Shown: positions 1 through 7,453, counted from the first letter of the stretch. The stretch: DNA of 12,447 bases from Pseudomonadota bacterium (GCA_023460615.1 JAEWPL010000293.1:1-12447); one strand, 5' to 3'. Notes: a model not told the origin generated them from the sequence alone. Made by a program: numbers and translations.

Positions 1-745
1 AAGTACCGCGACCAACTTTTTTGTCATCTACATTAGTTTTTCTATCTAGTAATACGGCTGTGCCATTTAAGCTTTGTGCTTCAGCTTTTGCCATGGCTCT
101 AAAGTTTAAGTTAAAGCAACATACTAATACTACTAAAGTTAAACACAATAGCGCATAGAAGTTCCATGGAATGGTTGCCAAAAAAGCACCAATATCAGAA
201 TCAAAAGCTTTGGTTTCTTTTAAGTTAGAGCCTACAGCTGCTGCCCAGGAGGAAACAGGAGCAATAATACAAATAGGAGCTGCAGTAGAATCGATAATAT
301 AAGCAAGCTTTGCTCTTGCAATCTTATATTTATCGGTAATAGGGCGCATTACAGTGCCTACGGTTAGGCAGTTAAAGTAATCGTCGATAAAGATAAAAGC
401 ACCTAAAGCTGAGGTTGAAAGTAGGGCAGACTTGCGACCCTTAATCTTTTTAGTAGCGTACTCACCATAGGCTTTAGTAGCACCAGATAAGTAAATTACA
501 TAAACTAAAGCGCCTAATAAAGAGCAGAAGAGCACGATATTTAAATCAAACTTATTGCCCATTACAGAAATAGCACTTTCAAGGGGAGTGGTAAGTAGAT
601 TACCATCAATACCTATAGTGTAAATTACGGTACCAGTTAAGATACCAATAAGTAGGGATGAGAATACCTCTTTTGTTAGTAGTGCAAGCACCACTGCGAT
701 GATTGGTGGAAGTATGGATAACCAACCAGCATTAATAGATTCCAT
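1..745 (-). CDS. NhaC-family Na+/H+ antiporter, N-terminal part (3' end outside window)
   Basis: This is an open minus-strand frame from ATG at 745 to the window edge (about 248 codons, no stop), so the C-terminal half is missing. The product is very hydrophobic, with several membrane-spanning segments. It carries a stretch typical of the NhaC antiporter family: FIDDYFNCLTVGTVMRP, then DKYKIARAKLAYIIDSTAAP and IIAPVSSWAA. Members of this family exchange Na+ (some also malate or lactate) against protons across the inner membrane; the exact substrate cannot be read here. The start at 745 is chosen because GGAG lies 5 bases upstream. A second in-frame ATG at 775 abuts a TATAAT box and would lie upstream of the transcription start. 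The gene is separated from the 830-1642 gene by a short gap with its own putative promoter. Confidence 0.9.
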   Translation of the reverse strand, partial: MESINAGWLSILPPIIAVVLALLTKEVFSSLLIGILTGTVIYTIGIDGNLLTTPLESAISVMGNKFDLNIVLFCSLLGALVYVIYLSGATKAYGEYATKKIKGRKSALLSTSALGAFIFIDDYFNCLTVGTVMRPITDKYKIARAKLAYIIDSTAAPICIIAPVSSWAAAVGSNLKETKAFDSDIGAFLATIPWNFYALLCLTLVVLVCCFNLNFRAMAKAEAQSLNGTAVLLDRKTNVDDKKVGRGT

Positions 746-775
746 ATAAGCTCCATAAGTAAACTTGTGGTGCAT

Positions 776-804
776 ATTATACAGTGAAACTAATATAATG
801 CCTA
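776..804 (-). promoter_or_regulatory. Putative sigma70 promoter of the NhaC-family gene
   Basis: On the minus strand TAGGCA (804-799, 4 of 6 to the -35 consensus) is followed after 17 bases by a perfect TATAAT (781-776). The predicted start of transcription falls near 768, just before the GGAG ribosome binding site. This supports the ATG at 745 over the one at 775. Seen by eye only. Confidence 0.5.
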
Positions 805-829
805 ATTTTGACCTAATTTGGTGAAAATA

Positions 830-1642
830 TTATAGAGTTGGGGCTTGAGATGAGCTTGCATCTGCTGTAGGTGCAGACTTATCCTCAGCCTTATTAGAGT
901 GGTATAATTTTTCTTTGGATAGCTCTTGTTGAGCTTCATTTAATTGTTGACGAGCTTGAGAGGCTACCTTTCTATCCTGAGAAGAAGGCTCTGCAGGAGC
1001 ATTAGCTGCGTTAATCACTACTTTCATCTTCTCAACGGTTTTCTCAGGAGTTGATTCTTTACCCACATCAATATTTACATGACCATCGGTGACATAAGAT
1101 TTACCGTCTGGTCCTTTTTCATATTCATATTGAGGAGCTCCAGCGTAAGAGCCACCAGCTGCCTTATGAGCATTCTCATGCACTCTAACTTCCTCATCAC
1201 GAGCTTTCATTTGATCGACTTTGTTCTGCTCTTCATCGTCTAGATACTGACCGTTTTGCTTTTTGTCATTACCTTTAGATTTGTATTCTTCTTGTGCTTT
1301 TTCAGTCTTTTTATCTTGTTCAGTTACATTTTTATCATCAGACTCATCCTTATTAAAGATAGTATCTGGCAAGGCGTAATCTTTATTTTCGTCTGCTTTA
1401 ACAGCTGAAGGTTGATTCTCAAGATAAGCACGTAATGCTTTTGGAAGTTTTTTATTGTTAGCATTAAAAGAATGTTGAGACTGCGTGTCCCTTGATAAGG
1501 TAACTGCATCGTCTTGAAGAGTGTTTTGCTTTTTCTCGTCTTGCTCTTTTTGACCTATTAAAGACACATTAACTCTATGATCCTGAAAAGCTTTTATTTC
1601 AGAATTGTCATAGACATGGTAATTAGTATCAATCAAAGACAT
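830..1642 (-). CDS. SprA-related putative metallopeptidase (HExxH)
   Basis: The product has 270 residues from ATG at 1642, which has a good ribosome binding site (AAGAGG, 6 bases before). A longer frame beginning with TTG at 1678 lacks such a site. The first 140 residues are charged, low in complexity and probably disordered. The conserved core, residues 147-240, contains RDEEVRVHENAHKAAGG with a zincin-type HENAH at 155-159, then GPDGKSYVTDGHVNID and NAANAPAEPSSQDRKVASQA. This order (D-x-EVR-HE-x-AH-AAGG, GPDGK-Y, AxAPAEPS-QDR) is that of the SprA-related family (PF12118 as I remember it), annotated as a possible metalloprotease of unknown substrate. No signal peptide or membrane segment is visible. 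The family usually has GGEV where this protein has DGHV (H188), so a possible third ligand is His rather than Glu. The C-terminus is Ser/Ala-rich. It is transcribed in the same direction as prs but lies beyond a strong terminator, so it is probably a separate unit. Family assignment is confident; activity is unproven. Confidence 0.8.
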   Translation of the reverse strand: MSLIDTNYHVYDNSEIKAFQDHRVNVSLIGQKEQDEKKQNTLQDDAVTLSRDTQSQHSFNANNKKLPKALRAYLENQPSAVKADENKDYALPDTIFNKDESDDKNVTEQDKKTEKAQEEYKSKGNDKKQNGQYLDDEEQNKVDQMKARDEEVRVHENAHKAAGGSYAGAPQYEYEKGPDGKSYVTDGHVNIDVGKESTPEKTVEKMKVVINAANAPAEPSSQDRKVASQARQQLNEAQQELSKEKLYHSNKAEDKSAPTADASSSQAPTL

Positions 1643-1749
1643 AGAAAACCTCTTATAAGTTATCTTTAATAACGGCAATCAAAAATTAGAACTTTAGTAA
1701 ATTTTGAAAAAAAGTGAAAAAATTTTTTTAAGAGGATATTTGTGGTGAG

Positions 1750-1772
1750 AAAAAGCTTATTGGTAAGCTTTT
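1750..1772 (-). terminator. Second hairpin downstream of prs, possible back-up terminator
   Basis: AAAAGCTTA and TAAGCTTTT form a perfect 9-bp inverted repeat around a 4-base loop. Read on the minus strand, the stem runs directly into a run of T. It lies about 10 bases past the main prs terminator, so it could catch read-through. It is AT-rich and weaker than the first hairpin. Confidence 0.45.
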
Positions 1773-1780
1773 GTGCTCCA

Positions 1781-1810
1781 TAAAAATTAAGGAGGCCTAA
1801 GCCTCCTTAA
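1781..1810 (-). terminator. Rho-independent terminator of prs
   Basis: On the minus strand, 17 bases after the prs stop, TTAAGGAGGC - TTAG loop - GCCTCCTTAA forms a perfect 10-bp stem with a 4-base loop. It is followed at once by TTTTTA. This is a textbook intrinsic terminator and separates prs from the metallopeptidase gene. Confidence 0.9.
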
Positions 1811-1827
1811 TCTACGAATCAGTTTAA

Positions 1828-2781
1828 TTAAACTGATTCATTGAACATTACAGAGATAGACTCGTCGTTGTTAATTCTACGAATTGCCTCTGCTAGAGTA
1901 GATGCTAGAGAAATGTATCTAAACTTACCTGTAGCCTTGAACTTCTCAGTTGCAGGAATTGAGTTAGTTACCACGATAGTGTCGATAACGCTATTCTTGA
2001 TATTCTCATAAGCACTGCCAGATAGTACTGGGTGAGTACCATATGCGATAACTGACTTAGCACCACGTGCCTTTAGAGCAGCAGCTGCTTTACATAGAGT
2101 ACCACCAGTATCAATCATATCGTCAACAATGATACACTCTCTGTCCTTAACTTCACCGATTAGGTTCATAACCTCTGATACGTTAGGACGAGGACGACGC
2201 TTATCGATAATAGCGATATCAGCATCATTTAATAATTTTGAAATAGCTCTTGCACGAACCACACCACCCATATCAGGGGAAACAATGCAAGGGTTCTTTA
2301 AATCTAAGCTCTTCATGTCTTCAACAAATAGCTTTGATGAGTAGCAGTTATCTACAGGTACATCGAAGAAACCTTGGATCTGTTCTGCATGAAGATCAAC
2401 GGTTAATACACGATCAACACCAACACTTGATAATAAATCTGCTACAACTTTTGCTGTAATAGGCACACGTGCTGAACGTACACGTCTATCTTGACGAGCG
2501 TATCCAAAGTAAGGAATAACAGCAGTAATACGACCAGCTGATGCACGACGTAGAGCATCTACCATCACTAATAACTCCATTAAGTTGTCATTAGTTGGTG
2601 CACAAGTTGATTGAATAACAAAAGTGTCGCAACCACGAACACATTCATTGATTTGAACGTGAACTTCACCATCTGAGAAGGTATCAACTGTTGCGTCAGC
2701 TAGATTTGTATAAAGACATTTTGCAATTTCATTTGCAAGCTCTGGTGTTGCATTACCAGAAAAGAGTTTTAAATCAGACAT
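1828..2781 (-). CDS. prs: Ribose-phosphate pyrophosphokinase (PRPP synthetase)
   Basis: The 317-residue product matches the class I PRPP synthetase of enterobacteria (315 residues) from end to end. The enzyme transfers pyrophosphate from ATP to ribose 5-phosphate, giving PRPP for purine, pyrimidine, His, Trp and NAD synthesis in the cytoplasm. Visible landmarks are FSDGEV (35-40), STCAPTNDNLMEL (58-70), YARQDRRVRSARVPITAK (94-111), DLHAEQIQGFFD with the catalytic-region His131, the flexible-loop IIDKRRPRPNV (191-201) and the PRPP-binding loop VDDMIDTGGT (219-228). All functional residues appear intact. The start is ATG at 2781; the ribosome binding site is weak (GAG about 10 bases upstream). 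The gene is monocistronic by layout: a strong terminator follows it, and a repeat-rich 154-base region separates it from potI upstream. Confidence 0.98.
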   Translation of the reverse strand: MSDLKLFSGNATPELANEIAKCLYTNLADATVDTFSDGEVHVQINECVRGCDTFVIQSTCAPTNDNLMELLVMVDALRRASAGRITAVIPYFGYARQDRRVRSARVPITAKVVADLLSSVGVDRVLTVDLHAEQIQGFFDVPVDNCYSSKLFVEDMKSLDLKNPCIVSPDMGGVVRARAISKLLNDADIAIIDKRRPRPNVSEVMNLIGEVKDRECIIVDDMIDTGGTLCKAAAALKARGAKSVIAYGTHPVLSGSAYENIKNSVIDTIVVTNSIPATEKFKATGKFRYISLASTLAEAIRRINNDESISVMFNESV

Positions 2782-2824
2782 TGGATATCTCGATTAAGTA
2801 TGTTAGGTTGATTTGATGGGCACA

Positions 2825-2896
2825 TGATAAACGAAAAAGTGTACTTTTATCACATTATCCTAAAAAAAAGTTGATAAACGATAATAAGTACACTTT
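2825..2896. repeat. Nested direct and inverted repeats between potI and prs
   Basis: TGATAAACGA occurs twice in direct orientation (2825-2834 and 2872-2881). AAAGTGTACTT (2836-2846) and AAGTACACTTT (2886-2896) are an 11-bp perfect inverted repeat, extended by TTATC/GATAA with one bulged base. On the minus strand the hairpin would be followed by T residues, and it lies upstream of prs and downstream of potI. It may be an operator pair for prs, a long-loop terminator of the pot operon, or both. No known operator was recognised. Confidence 0.5.
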
Positions 2897-2901
2897 ACAC
2901 G

Positions 2902-2926
2902 TGCCTAAACTCTTAAAGCTTAGGCA
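2902..2926 (-). terminator. Weak hairpin after potI
   Basis: TGCCTAA and TTAGGCA form a 7-bp inverted repeat with an 11-base loop, starting 9 bases past the potI stop. No T-run follows, so by itself it is not a convincing intrinsic terminator. It may act together with the larger inverted repeat next to it or protect the 3' end of the pot mRNA. Confidence 0.35.
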
Positions 2927-2935
2927 TTAAAGAAT

Positions 2936-3814
2936 TTACTGATGAGTAGCAGACTTTTCTTTTCTAAGTTCTGCTGCTACTAAAGCTTGATTTCGCTCTT
3001 TGCGTTTTTGTTTACGTACAGTCAAGATCCATGAACCAAAGGCAAACATAGAAACAACTAGCACAATTACTGATGCTAGAGCGTTAATCTCAGGTGACAA
3101 ACCACGACGAACGCTTGAGAAAATCAGCATTGGCAAGGTTGTAGAATTTGGACCTGCCACAAAGCTTGTAATCACTAAATCGTCCATTGACATGGTAAAG
3201 GATAGTAAGAAGGCAGCAATCTCTGCAGGCATAATAGCTGGCAGAATAATTACAAAGAATACCTTCATAGGACCTGCACCTAAGTCTTTAGCAGCTTCTT
3301 CAATAGAGATATCAAGCTCAACTAAACGTGATCTGATAACTACAGTAGCGTAAGCAGAGCAGAAGGTTACGTGTGCAATCCAAATAGTTATCATGCCACG
3401 GTCTGAGAACACCGGAATGATATCGCCTAAAGTTACAAATAATAGCAATAGGGCTAGACCTGAAATTACCTCAGGTAAAATCATAGGTGCAGTCATAAAG
3501 AGTAAGAAAGCACTTTCACCAAAGAAACGGTGCACTCTTACCATTACAAAGGCAGCTAGAGTACCGATTACTACAGAGGCAATTGCTGAGAAGAAAGCAA
3601 TGGTCAAAGAGATCCCCACAGCAGTGATAATAGCAGTGTTGTTAAACAGTGCTTGATACCACTTAAAGGAGAAATTAGTCCATACAGTAACCATCTTTGA
3701 TTCATTAAATGAGTACACAACCAAGGTCATAATTGGTAAGTACAAGAAGGTTAATGCCAAGGATAAAATCAACACACGTAGCATTAAGCTCTTAGTTTCT
3801 TTTTTAATGTACAT
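2936..3814 (-). CDS. potI: Polyamine ABC transporter permease, PotI type
   Basis: This inner-membrane permease has 292 residues and about six membrane segments; the first runs at roughly 12-35 (LRVLILSLALTFLYLPIMTL). It resembles E. coli PotI (281 residues) throughout, with FLYLPIMTLVVYSFNESKMVTVW near the start and RGMITIWIAHVTF at 139-151. The EAA loop that docks on the ATPase is EEAAKDLGAGPMKVFFVI (172-189), followed by MSMDDLVITSFVAGP (208-222) and TTLPMLIFSSVRRGLSPEINA. With PotH it forms the channel for putrescine or related polyamines. The C-terminal tail (about 266-292) is charged and somewhat longer than usual. The ATG at 3814 shares a base with the potH stop (TAATG), and GGAGG lies about 9 bases upstream inside potH, indicating translational coupling. 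It is the last gene of the operon. Confidence 0.95.
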   Translation of the reverse strand: MYIKKETKSLMLRVLILSLALTFLYLPIMTLVVYSFNESKMVTVWTNFSFKWYQALFNNTAIITAVGISLTIAFFSAIASVVIGTLAAFVMVRVHRFFGESAFLLFMTAPMILPEVISGLALLLLFVTLGDIIPVFSDRGMITIWIAHVTFCSAYATVVIRSRLVELDISIEEAAKDLGAGPMKVFFVIILPAIMPAEIAAFLLSFTMSMDDLVITSFVAGPNSTTLPMLIFSSVRRGLSPEINALASVIVLVVSMFAFGSWILTVRKQKRKERNQALVAAELRKEKSATHQ

Positions 3815-4782
3815 TATGCCTTGCCTCCAGACTTACGTTGATTCTTAAAGAACCAAATAATAGGAATTGCCATGATAGTTAACATGGTGATAGCAACGGC
3901 TGAAGCTAATGGCCAATCGCGGTTGTTGAAGAACTCTTGCCATAAAATTCTACCGATTAAGATAGAATCCTTACCACCTAATAACTCAGGGATTACGTAC
4001 TCACCGATGGCAGGAATAAATACCAACATAGAGCCTGCGATAATACCACTGCGAGTTTGAGGTACTAGGGCTTTAAAGAAAGTCTTAATAGGTCTACAAC
4101 CTAAATCCTGAGCTGCCTCAATTAAGCTGTTATCAACCTTCATTAAAGCAGAGAATAAAGGTAATACCATATATGGTAAGTAGCAATACACAATACCAAT
4201 ATAAACAGCTAAATCAGTTTGTAGCATGTGAATAGGACTATCAATTACACCTAGTGTCATTAGAATGTCGTTGATAATACCGTCACGCTTTAGAATGGTC
4301 ATCCAAGCGTAGATTCTAACTACAAAAGATGTCCAGCTTGGCATGATAATTAGTAGGAATAAAATATTGCGGGTTGCACTTTTTGAAGTTGCAAGAGCCC
4401 AGGCAATAGGATAACCAATTATCAAACATAGTACTGTTGAGAAAGCAGCTACCTGAATAGACTTTAGGTAGGAGCGTAAATAGGTACCGTCTGGATCAGT
4501 GAAAATATCGGTATAGTTTTCAAGATGCAGAATGATCTGCATTGCACCTTCCTCAAAGGTAATAATTGGGGAGTAAGGTGGTATCGCAACTTCAGTAATT
4601 GAAAATGAGATCTTGAAAATAATTAAAAATGGGATCAAGAAGAACAAGATCATCCATAAATAAGGTACTAGGATGATAGCTCTTTCACGCCAGGAAATTT
4701 TTTTAGCTGGTACAAAGCGTGGTGGTGGTCTGTGACCTTTTGAACCAGGACGCTTTACTGAGCCGTAAGTTACAGCAGCCAT
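3814..4782 (-). CDS. potH: Polyamine ABC transporter permease, PotH type
   Basis: This inner-membrane permease of 322 residues is close to E. coli PotH (317 residues) in length and sequence. It has a positively charged N-terminal cytoplasmic stretch (1-35) and then about six membrane segments, starting with ILVPYLWMILFFLIPFLIIF (37-56). Landmarks are SLKIS-type residues before AIPPYSP (66-72), IMPSWTSFVVRIYAWM (146-161), the ATPase-docking EAA loop EAAQDLGCRPIKTFF (222-236), GSMLVFIPAIGEYVIPELLGG (250-270) and WQEFFNNRDWPLASAVA (281-297). These favour PotH over the spermidine permease PotB. Its partner is PotI and its energy source PotG. The start is ATG at 4782, with AAGGAT 7 bases before it and 11 bases after the potG stop. 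It overlaps potI by one base. Confidence 0.95.
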   Translation of the reverse strand: MAAVTYGSVKRPGSKGHRPPPRFVPAKKISWRERAIILVPYLWMILFFLIPFLIIFKISFSITEVAIPPYSPIITFEEGAMQIILHLENYTDIFTDPDGTYLRSYLKSIQVAAFSTVLCLIIGYPIAWALATSKSATRNILFLLIIMPSWTSFVVRIYAWMTILKRDGIINDILMTLGVIDSPIHMLQTDLAVYIGIVYCYLPYMVLPLFSALMKVDNSLIEAAQDLGCRPIKTFFKALVPQTRSGIIAGSMLVFIPAIGEYVIPELLGGKDSILIGRILWQEFFNNRDWPLASAVAITMLTIMAIPIIWFFKNQRKSGGKA

Positions 4783-4793
4783 TTATTCTATCC

Positions 4794-6017
4794 TTAGAAG
4801 GTTAAAGCGATACAGGATTCAGGATCCCAACTTAGATAAACTCTGTCATCCCAAGTTGGAAGACCAACCTTAAATCTGTCTACGTTAGGTAGAGTAGAGG
4901 TAATGATACGACCTGATGGTAGACGTACATAGTAAATAGAAATATCACCAAGGTAAGCAATATTCTCAACAATACCTGAACACCAGTTAGTTTCTTCCTC
5001 TGGCTCCTCATGAGAGATATAAACCTTCTCTGGTCTTAGAGCAATAGAAAGTGGCATACCGTCAGCGATGTCGATATCGTGTTGTAACTCAATTGGTCTT
5101 TCAAAATCATTGCAGGCAATGATAGAACGCTCAAGACTAGAAGTGGTTAAGGTACACTCAAACATGTTTACAGAGCCAATGAATTCTGCTGAGAACTTAC
5201 AGTTAGGGTTCTCATAAATCTCACGAGGACCACCAATTTGTACGAACTCACCACGGTCCATAATCGCAATTCTGTCAGCCATGGTCATAGCTTCTTCTTG
5301 ATCGTGGGTAACCATCAAACAAGTTACGCCAACAGAGTTAATAATGTCTACTAACTCTAAACGCATTTGTTCACGAAGTTTTTTATCTAGAGCACCCATA
5401 GGCTCATCAAGTAATAATAAACGAGGCTCTTTAGCTAGAGATCTTGCCAAAGCTACACGTTGTCTTTGACCACCTGACAATTGATAAGGTTTTCTGTCAA
5501 CGTACTCTTCCATGTGTACAAGCTTTAACATCTTATCCACACGCTCGTTAATCACGTCTTTAGGTAATTTTTCTTGCTTTAAACCAAAAGCGATGTTTTG
5601 TCTTACGGTCATATAAGGGAATAGAGCGTAAGATTGGAACATCATATTTAAAGTACGCTTGTATGGTGGTAAATCAACAATATCCTCACCATCAAGAATG
5701 ATGTGACCTGCTGATGGATGCTCAAAGCCTGCAAGCATACGTAAAAGAGTAGACTTTCCGCAACCTGAAGATCCTAAAAGGGCAAAAATCTCACCTTCAT
5801 AGATAGTAAGATCTACGTTATTTACTGCAGTAAAATTAGTAAAGTTCTTGGTTAAACCTTGAATTTGCAAAATAGGTTTTTTGTTTTGCTCCATAGGTGA
5901 AGCTTTTTTGCCTGGTAATTCGCCAGGTAGGTGTGCCTGTTTTGAAACAACTGTATCGCCAGGTTTTACGGTACTCAAAGCAGTATTGCTTTGATTTTGT
6001 GGTGTTGAATTTTCCAC
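4794..6017 (-). CDS. potG: Polyamine ABC transporter ATPase, PotG type
   Basis: This cytoplasmic ATPase powers the PotH/PotI channel. From the GTG at 6017 it has 407 residues, against 377 in E. coli PotG; the extra length is a Gln/Pro/Lys-rich N-terminal stretch before MEQNKKPILQIQGL. All ABC elements are intact: Walker A GSSGCGKST (82-90), Q-loop MMFQSYALFP, signature LSGGQRQRVAL (from 180), Walker B LLLLDEP (200-206) and the H-loop His in MVTHDQEEAMTMADR. The C-terminal part has the TOBE-type regulatory region, with IALRPEKVYIS and VENIAYLGDISIYYVRL, ending SCIALTF as PotG ends SCVVLTV. GTG is preferred because AGGAGA precedes it. A TTG at 6050 has no such site, and the ATG at 5894 is also without one. 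It is the first gene of potGHI. The substrate-binding protein gene potF, first in the enterobacterial operon, is absent here. Confidence 0.95.
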   Translation of the reverse strand: MENSTPQNQSNTALSTVKPGDTVVSKQAHLPGELPGKKASPMEQNKKPILQIQGLTKNFTNFTAVNNVDLTIYEGEIFALLGSSGCGKSTLLRMLAGFEHPSAGHIILDGEDIVDLPPYKRTLNMMFQSYALFPYMTVRQNIAFGLKQEKLPKDVINERVDKMLKLVHMEEYVDRKPYQLSGGQRQRVALARSLAKEPRLLLLDEPMGALDKKLREQMRLELVDIINSVGVTCLMVTHDQEEAMTMADRIAIMDRGEFVQIGGPREIYENPNCKFSAEFIGSVNMFECTLTTSSLERSIIACNDFERPIELQHDIDIADGMPLSIALRPEKVYISHEEPEEETNWCSGIVENIAYLGDISIYYVRLPSGRIITSTLPNVDRFKVGLPTWDDRVYLSWDPESCIALTF

Positions 6018-6069
6018 GTTTGAATTTCTCCTAAAAAAAGAGCAAAACAAATAAATTATTTTTTTCGTG

Positions 6070-6097
6070 ATCTTAAAGGAAAAGTAAAAGTAGTCAA
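6070..6097 (-). promoter_or_regulatory. Putative sigma70 promoter of potGHI
   Basis: On the minus strand TTGACT (6097-6092, 5 of 6 to consensus) is followed after 16 bases by TAAGAT (6075-6070, 4 of 6). This is about 50 bases before the GTG of potG, leaving room for the AGGAGA ribosome binding site. It is the best promoter match in the 244-base divergent region. Confidence 0.6.
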
Positions 6098-6122
6098 TGA
6101 TTTTTTTGGTATCATGACTAAT

Positions 6123-6136
6123 ATAAACTAGTTTAT
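6123..6136. promoter_or_regulatory. 14-bp perfect palindrome in the divergent potG / 6262 region
   Basis: ATAAACTAGTTTAT reads the same on both strands. It lies upstream of the putative potG promoter (about 25 bases beyond its -35 box) and about 125 bases before the plus-strand gene. A dimeric regulator could bind here, but AT-rich DNA makes such palindromes by chance and no known operator is matched. The rest of 6018-6261 is AT-rich with no gene or clear plus-strand promoter that I can support. Confidence 0.3.
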
Positions 6137-6261
6137 TTTTTTTATAGCTAAGGTTAAGCTTTTAACTATCTGAATTATAAAAAGAATTAGCTTAAATACA
6201 TTTTTTCTTAGTGAAAATAAATTTAGTTAAATTTTTGTAAACTTAATTTGATGTTTTAGAT

Positions 6262-7437
6262 ATGGAATTTGTAAATCGAGTTAATGATACCGATCTTTTA
6301 TATGGTAGTAGCCAAGAAAATGATATAGGTCGATACATCAAATACTATGGCGGCACTAAAGTTTTAATTAACTATGCTAAAGGCAATGAGAAGGTAGTAG
6401 GGCTTATTGATAAAGTAAAGCGATCTTTAAGATCTGCTGGTATCGATTACGTGGTTTATAAATCAACTTGTCCAAAAGCTGATATTGATGATGTTTATGA
6501 AGGTATAAATCTTTGTAATATTGAAAATGTTGATTTTATTTTAGCTATTGGTGGCTATAGTGAGTATTCTTGCTCAAAGATCATTGCTACCGCTTTAAAG
6601 TTTAGGGGAAACTACTTAAACATCTTTAAAAAAGATACAGAAATTGAAAAAGCATTGCCTTTTGGTGCTATTTGTACCTCAGTTATTGGAGGCTCGGTAT
6701 TTTTAAAACAAGCAACCGTTTGCCATAAACAAGAAGACGGGCAACTTGTGATGTATAAGCTTGAAACAGATGCAACTAAACCTAAGTTTGTAATCTATTC
6801 CCCTGATTTATGCACCTATGACAATCAGAATATCAAGTTGTCCACTGTTAGGATCTTTTGTCTTTTAATGTACCGCTATTTTAGCAATCATAAATCACAT
6901 GATTTATCCGACAATCTCTCTTTAGGTGCCATAAGAACTCTAGTTTCTCAAGTAGATAAATTAGAAGATGATCCTCACGACATTGAGTGCATTGAAAATA
7001 TCTTAAATACCAGCTTTTTTGCTAATATTAACTTTGTTTATACTCAAGTTGACAAAGCAACTTTACTTGAATTAGCTCAAGCTGTGGAGTGTGTTTTTGA
7101 TTGTTCTTTTGAAAAAGCTTTAGCTTTAATGACTAGTGCTTATCTTGAATATAATATCAAAACACATCAAGACAAATTTATGAAGTTAGCCTCTCAAGTC
7201 TTTAATGTTGAGTATGATTTTTATGATCCTGCTAGGACTGCAAGGCAGACTTTAGAGAAAATCAGAAAATTCATTAAAAGACTTGGTTGTCCTATCAATT
7301 TTAAAGATATCAATGCTGATGCTAAAGATATCGAAAGAGTATTAAATAAATTAGGATTTCCAGCTATTAAAAAACTTGATACTCAAGAGCAACTTACCCA
7401 AACAGATTGTGAGGTGTTGTTGTCTTTAACTATTTAG
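6262..7437 (+). CDS. Iron-containing alcohol dehydrogenase-like protein, probable pseudoenzyme
   Basis: The 391-residue product has about the length and segment order of YqhD/butanol dehydrogenase-type Fe-ADHs (E. coli YqhD, 387). It opens with a YGG-TKVLINYAKGNEK segment, followed by VDFILAIGGYS (90-100) where the family has AVGGGS-x-x-D. ALPFGAICTSVIGGS (131-145) replaces the IP-x-TLPATGSE loop, and LEKIRKFIKRLGCPINFKD (331-349) matches the usual C-terminal 'FFxxLGxPxxLxD' helix. By eye alignment, all four metal ligands (Asp, His, His, His) are replaced, near R197, L201, A272 and S282, and the glycine-rich nucleotide loop is altered. It should therefore not be a normal metal-dependent dehydrogenase. 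The reading frame is intact, so it is probably expressed; its role is unknown. The start is ATG at 6262, the only early Met, without a clear Shine-Dalgarno. It is divergent from potG and convergent with the RocB-like gene. Confidence 0.75.
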   Translation: MEFVNRVNDTDLLYGSSQENDIGRYIKYYGGTKVLINYAKGNEKVVGLIDKVKRSLRSAGIDYVVYKSTCPKADIDDVYEGINLCNIENVDFILAIGGYSEYSCSKIIATALKFRGNYLNIFKKDTEIEKALPFGAICTSVIGGSVFLKQATVCHKQEDGQLVMYKLETDATKPKFVIYSPDLCTYDNQNIKLSTVRIFCLLMYRYFSNHKSHDLSDNLSLGAIRTLVSQVDKLEDDPHDIECIENILNTSFFANINFVYTQVDKATLLELAQAVECVFDCSFEKALALMTSAYLEYNIKTHQDKFMKLASQVFNVEYDFYDPARTARQTLEKIRKFIKRLGCPINFKDINADAKDIERVLNKLGFPAIKKLDTQEQLTQTDCEVLLSLTI

Positions 7438-7453
7438 TGGTTAAATTGATAGG

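Noticed and set aside
773..775. Upstream ATG as start of the NhaC-family gene
   Set aside because: It abuts the TATAAT box and has no ribosome binding site. The ATG at 745 has GGAG at good spacing.
1324..1509. Second minus-strand frame within the metallopeptidase gene
   Set aside because: It overlaps the supported frame in another phase in the low-complexity N-terminal part, with no homology seen.
1643..1750. A promoter for the metallopeptidase gene
   Set aside because: The region is so A/T-rich that several weak matches can be drawn. None has a convincing -35/-10 pair placed before the ribosome binding site.
2129..2459. Short plus-strand open frames antisense to prs
   Set aside because: They overlap the fully conserved prs on the other strand, show no recognisable domain and have no ribosome binding site. 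They are shadows.
3000..4060. Plus-strand open frames antisense to potI and potH
   Set aside because: They are Ser/Thr/Ile/Lys-rich frames that mirror the codons of membrane proteins. They have no domain or start signal.
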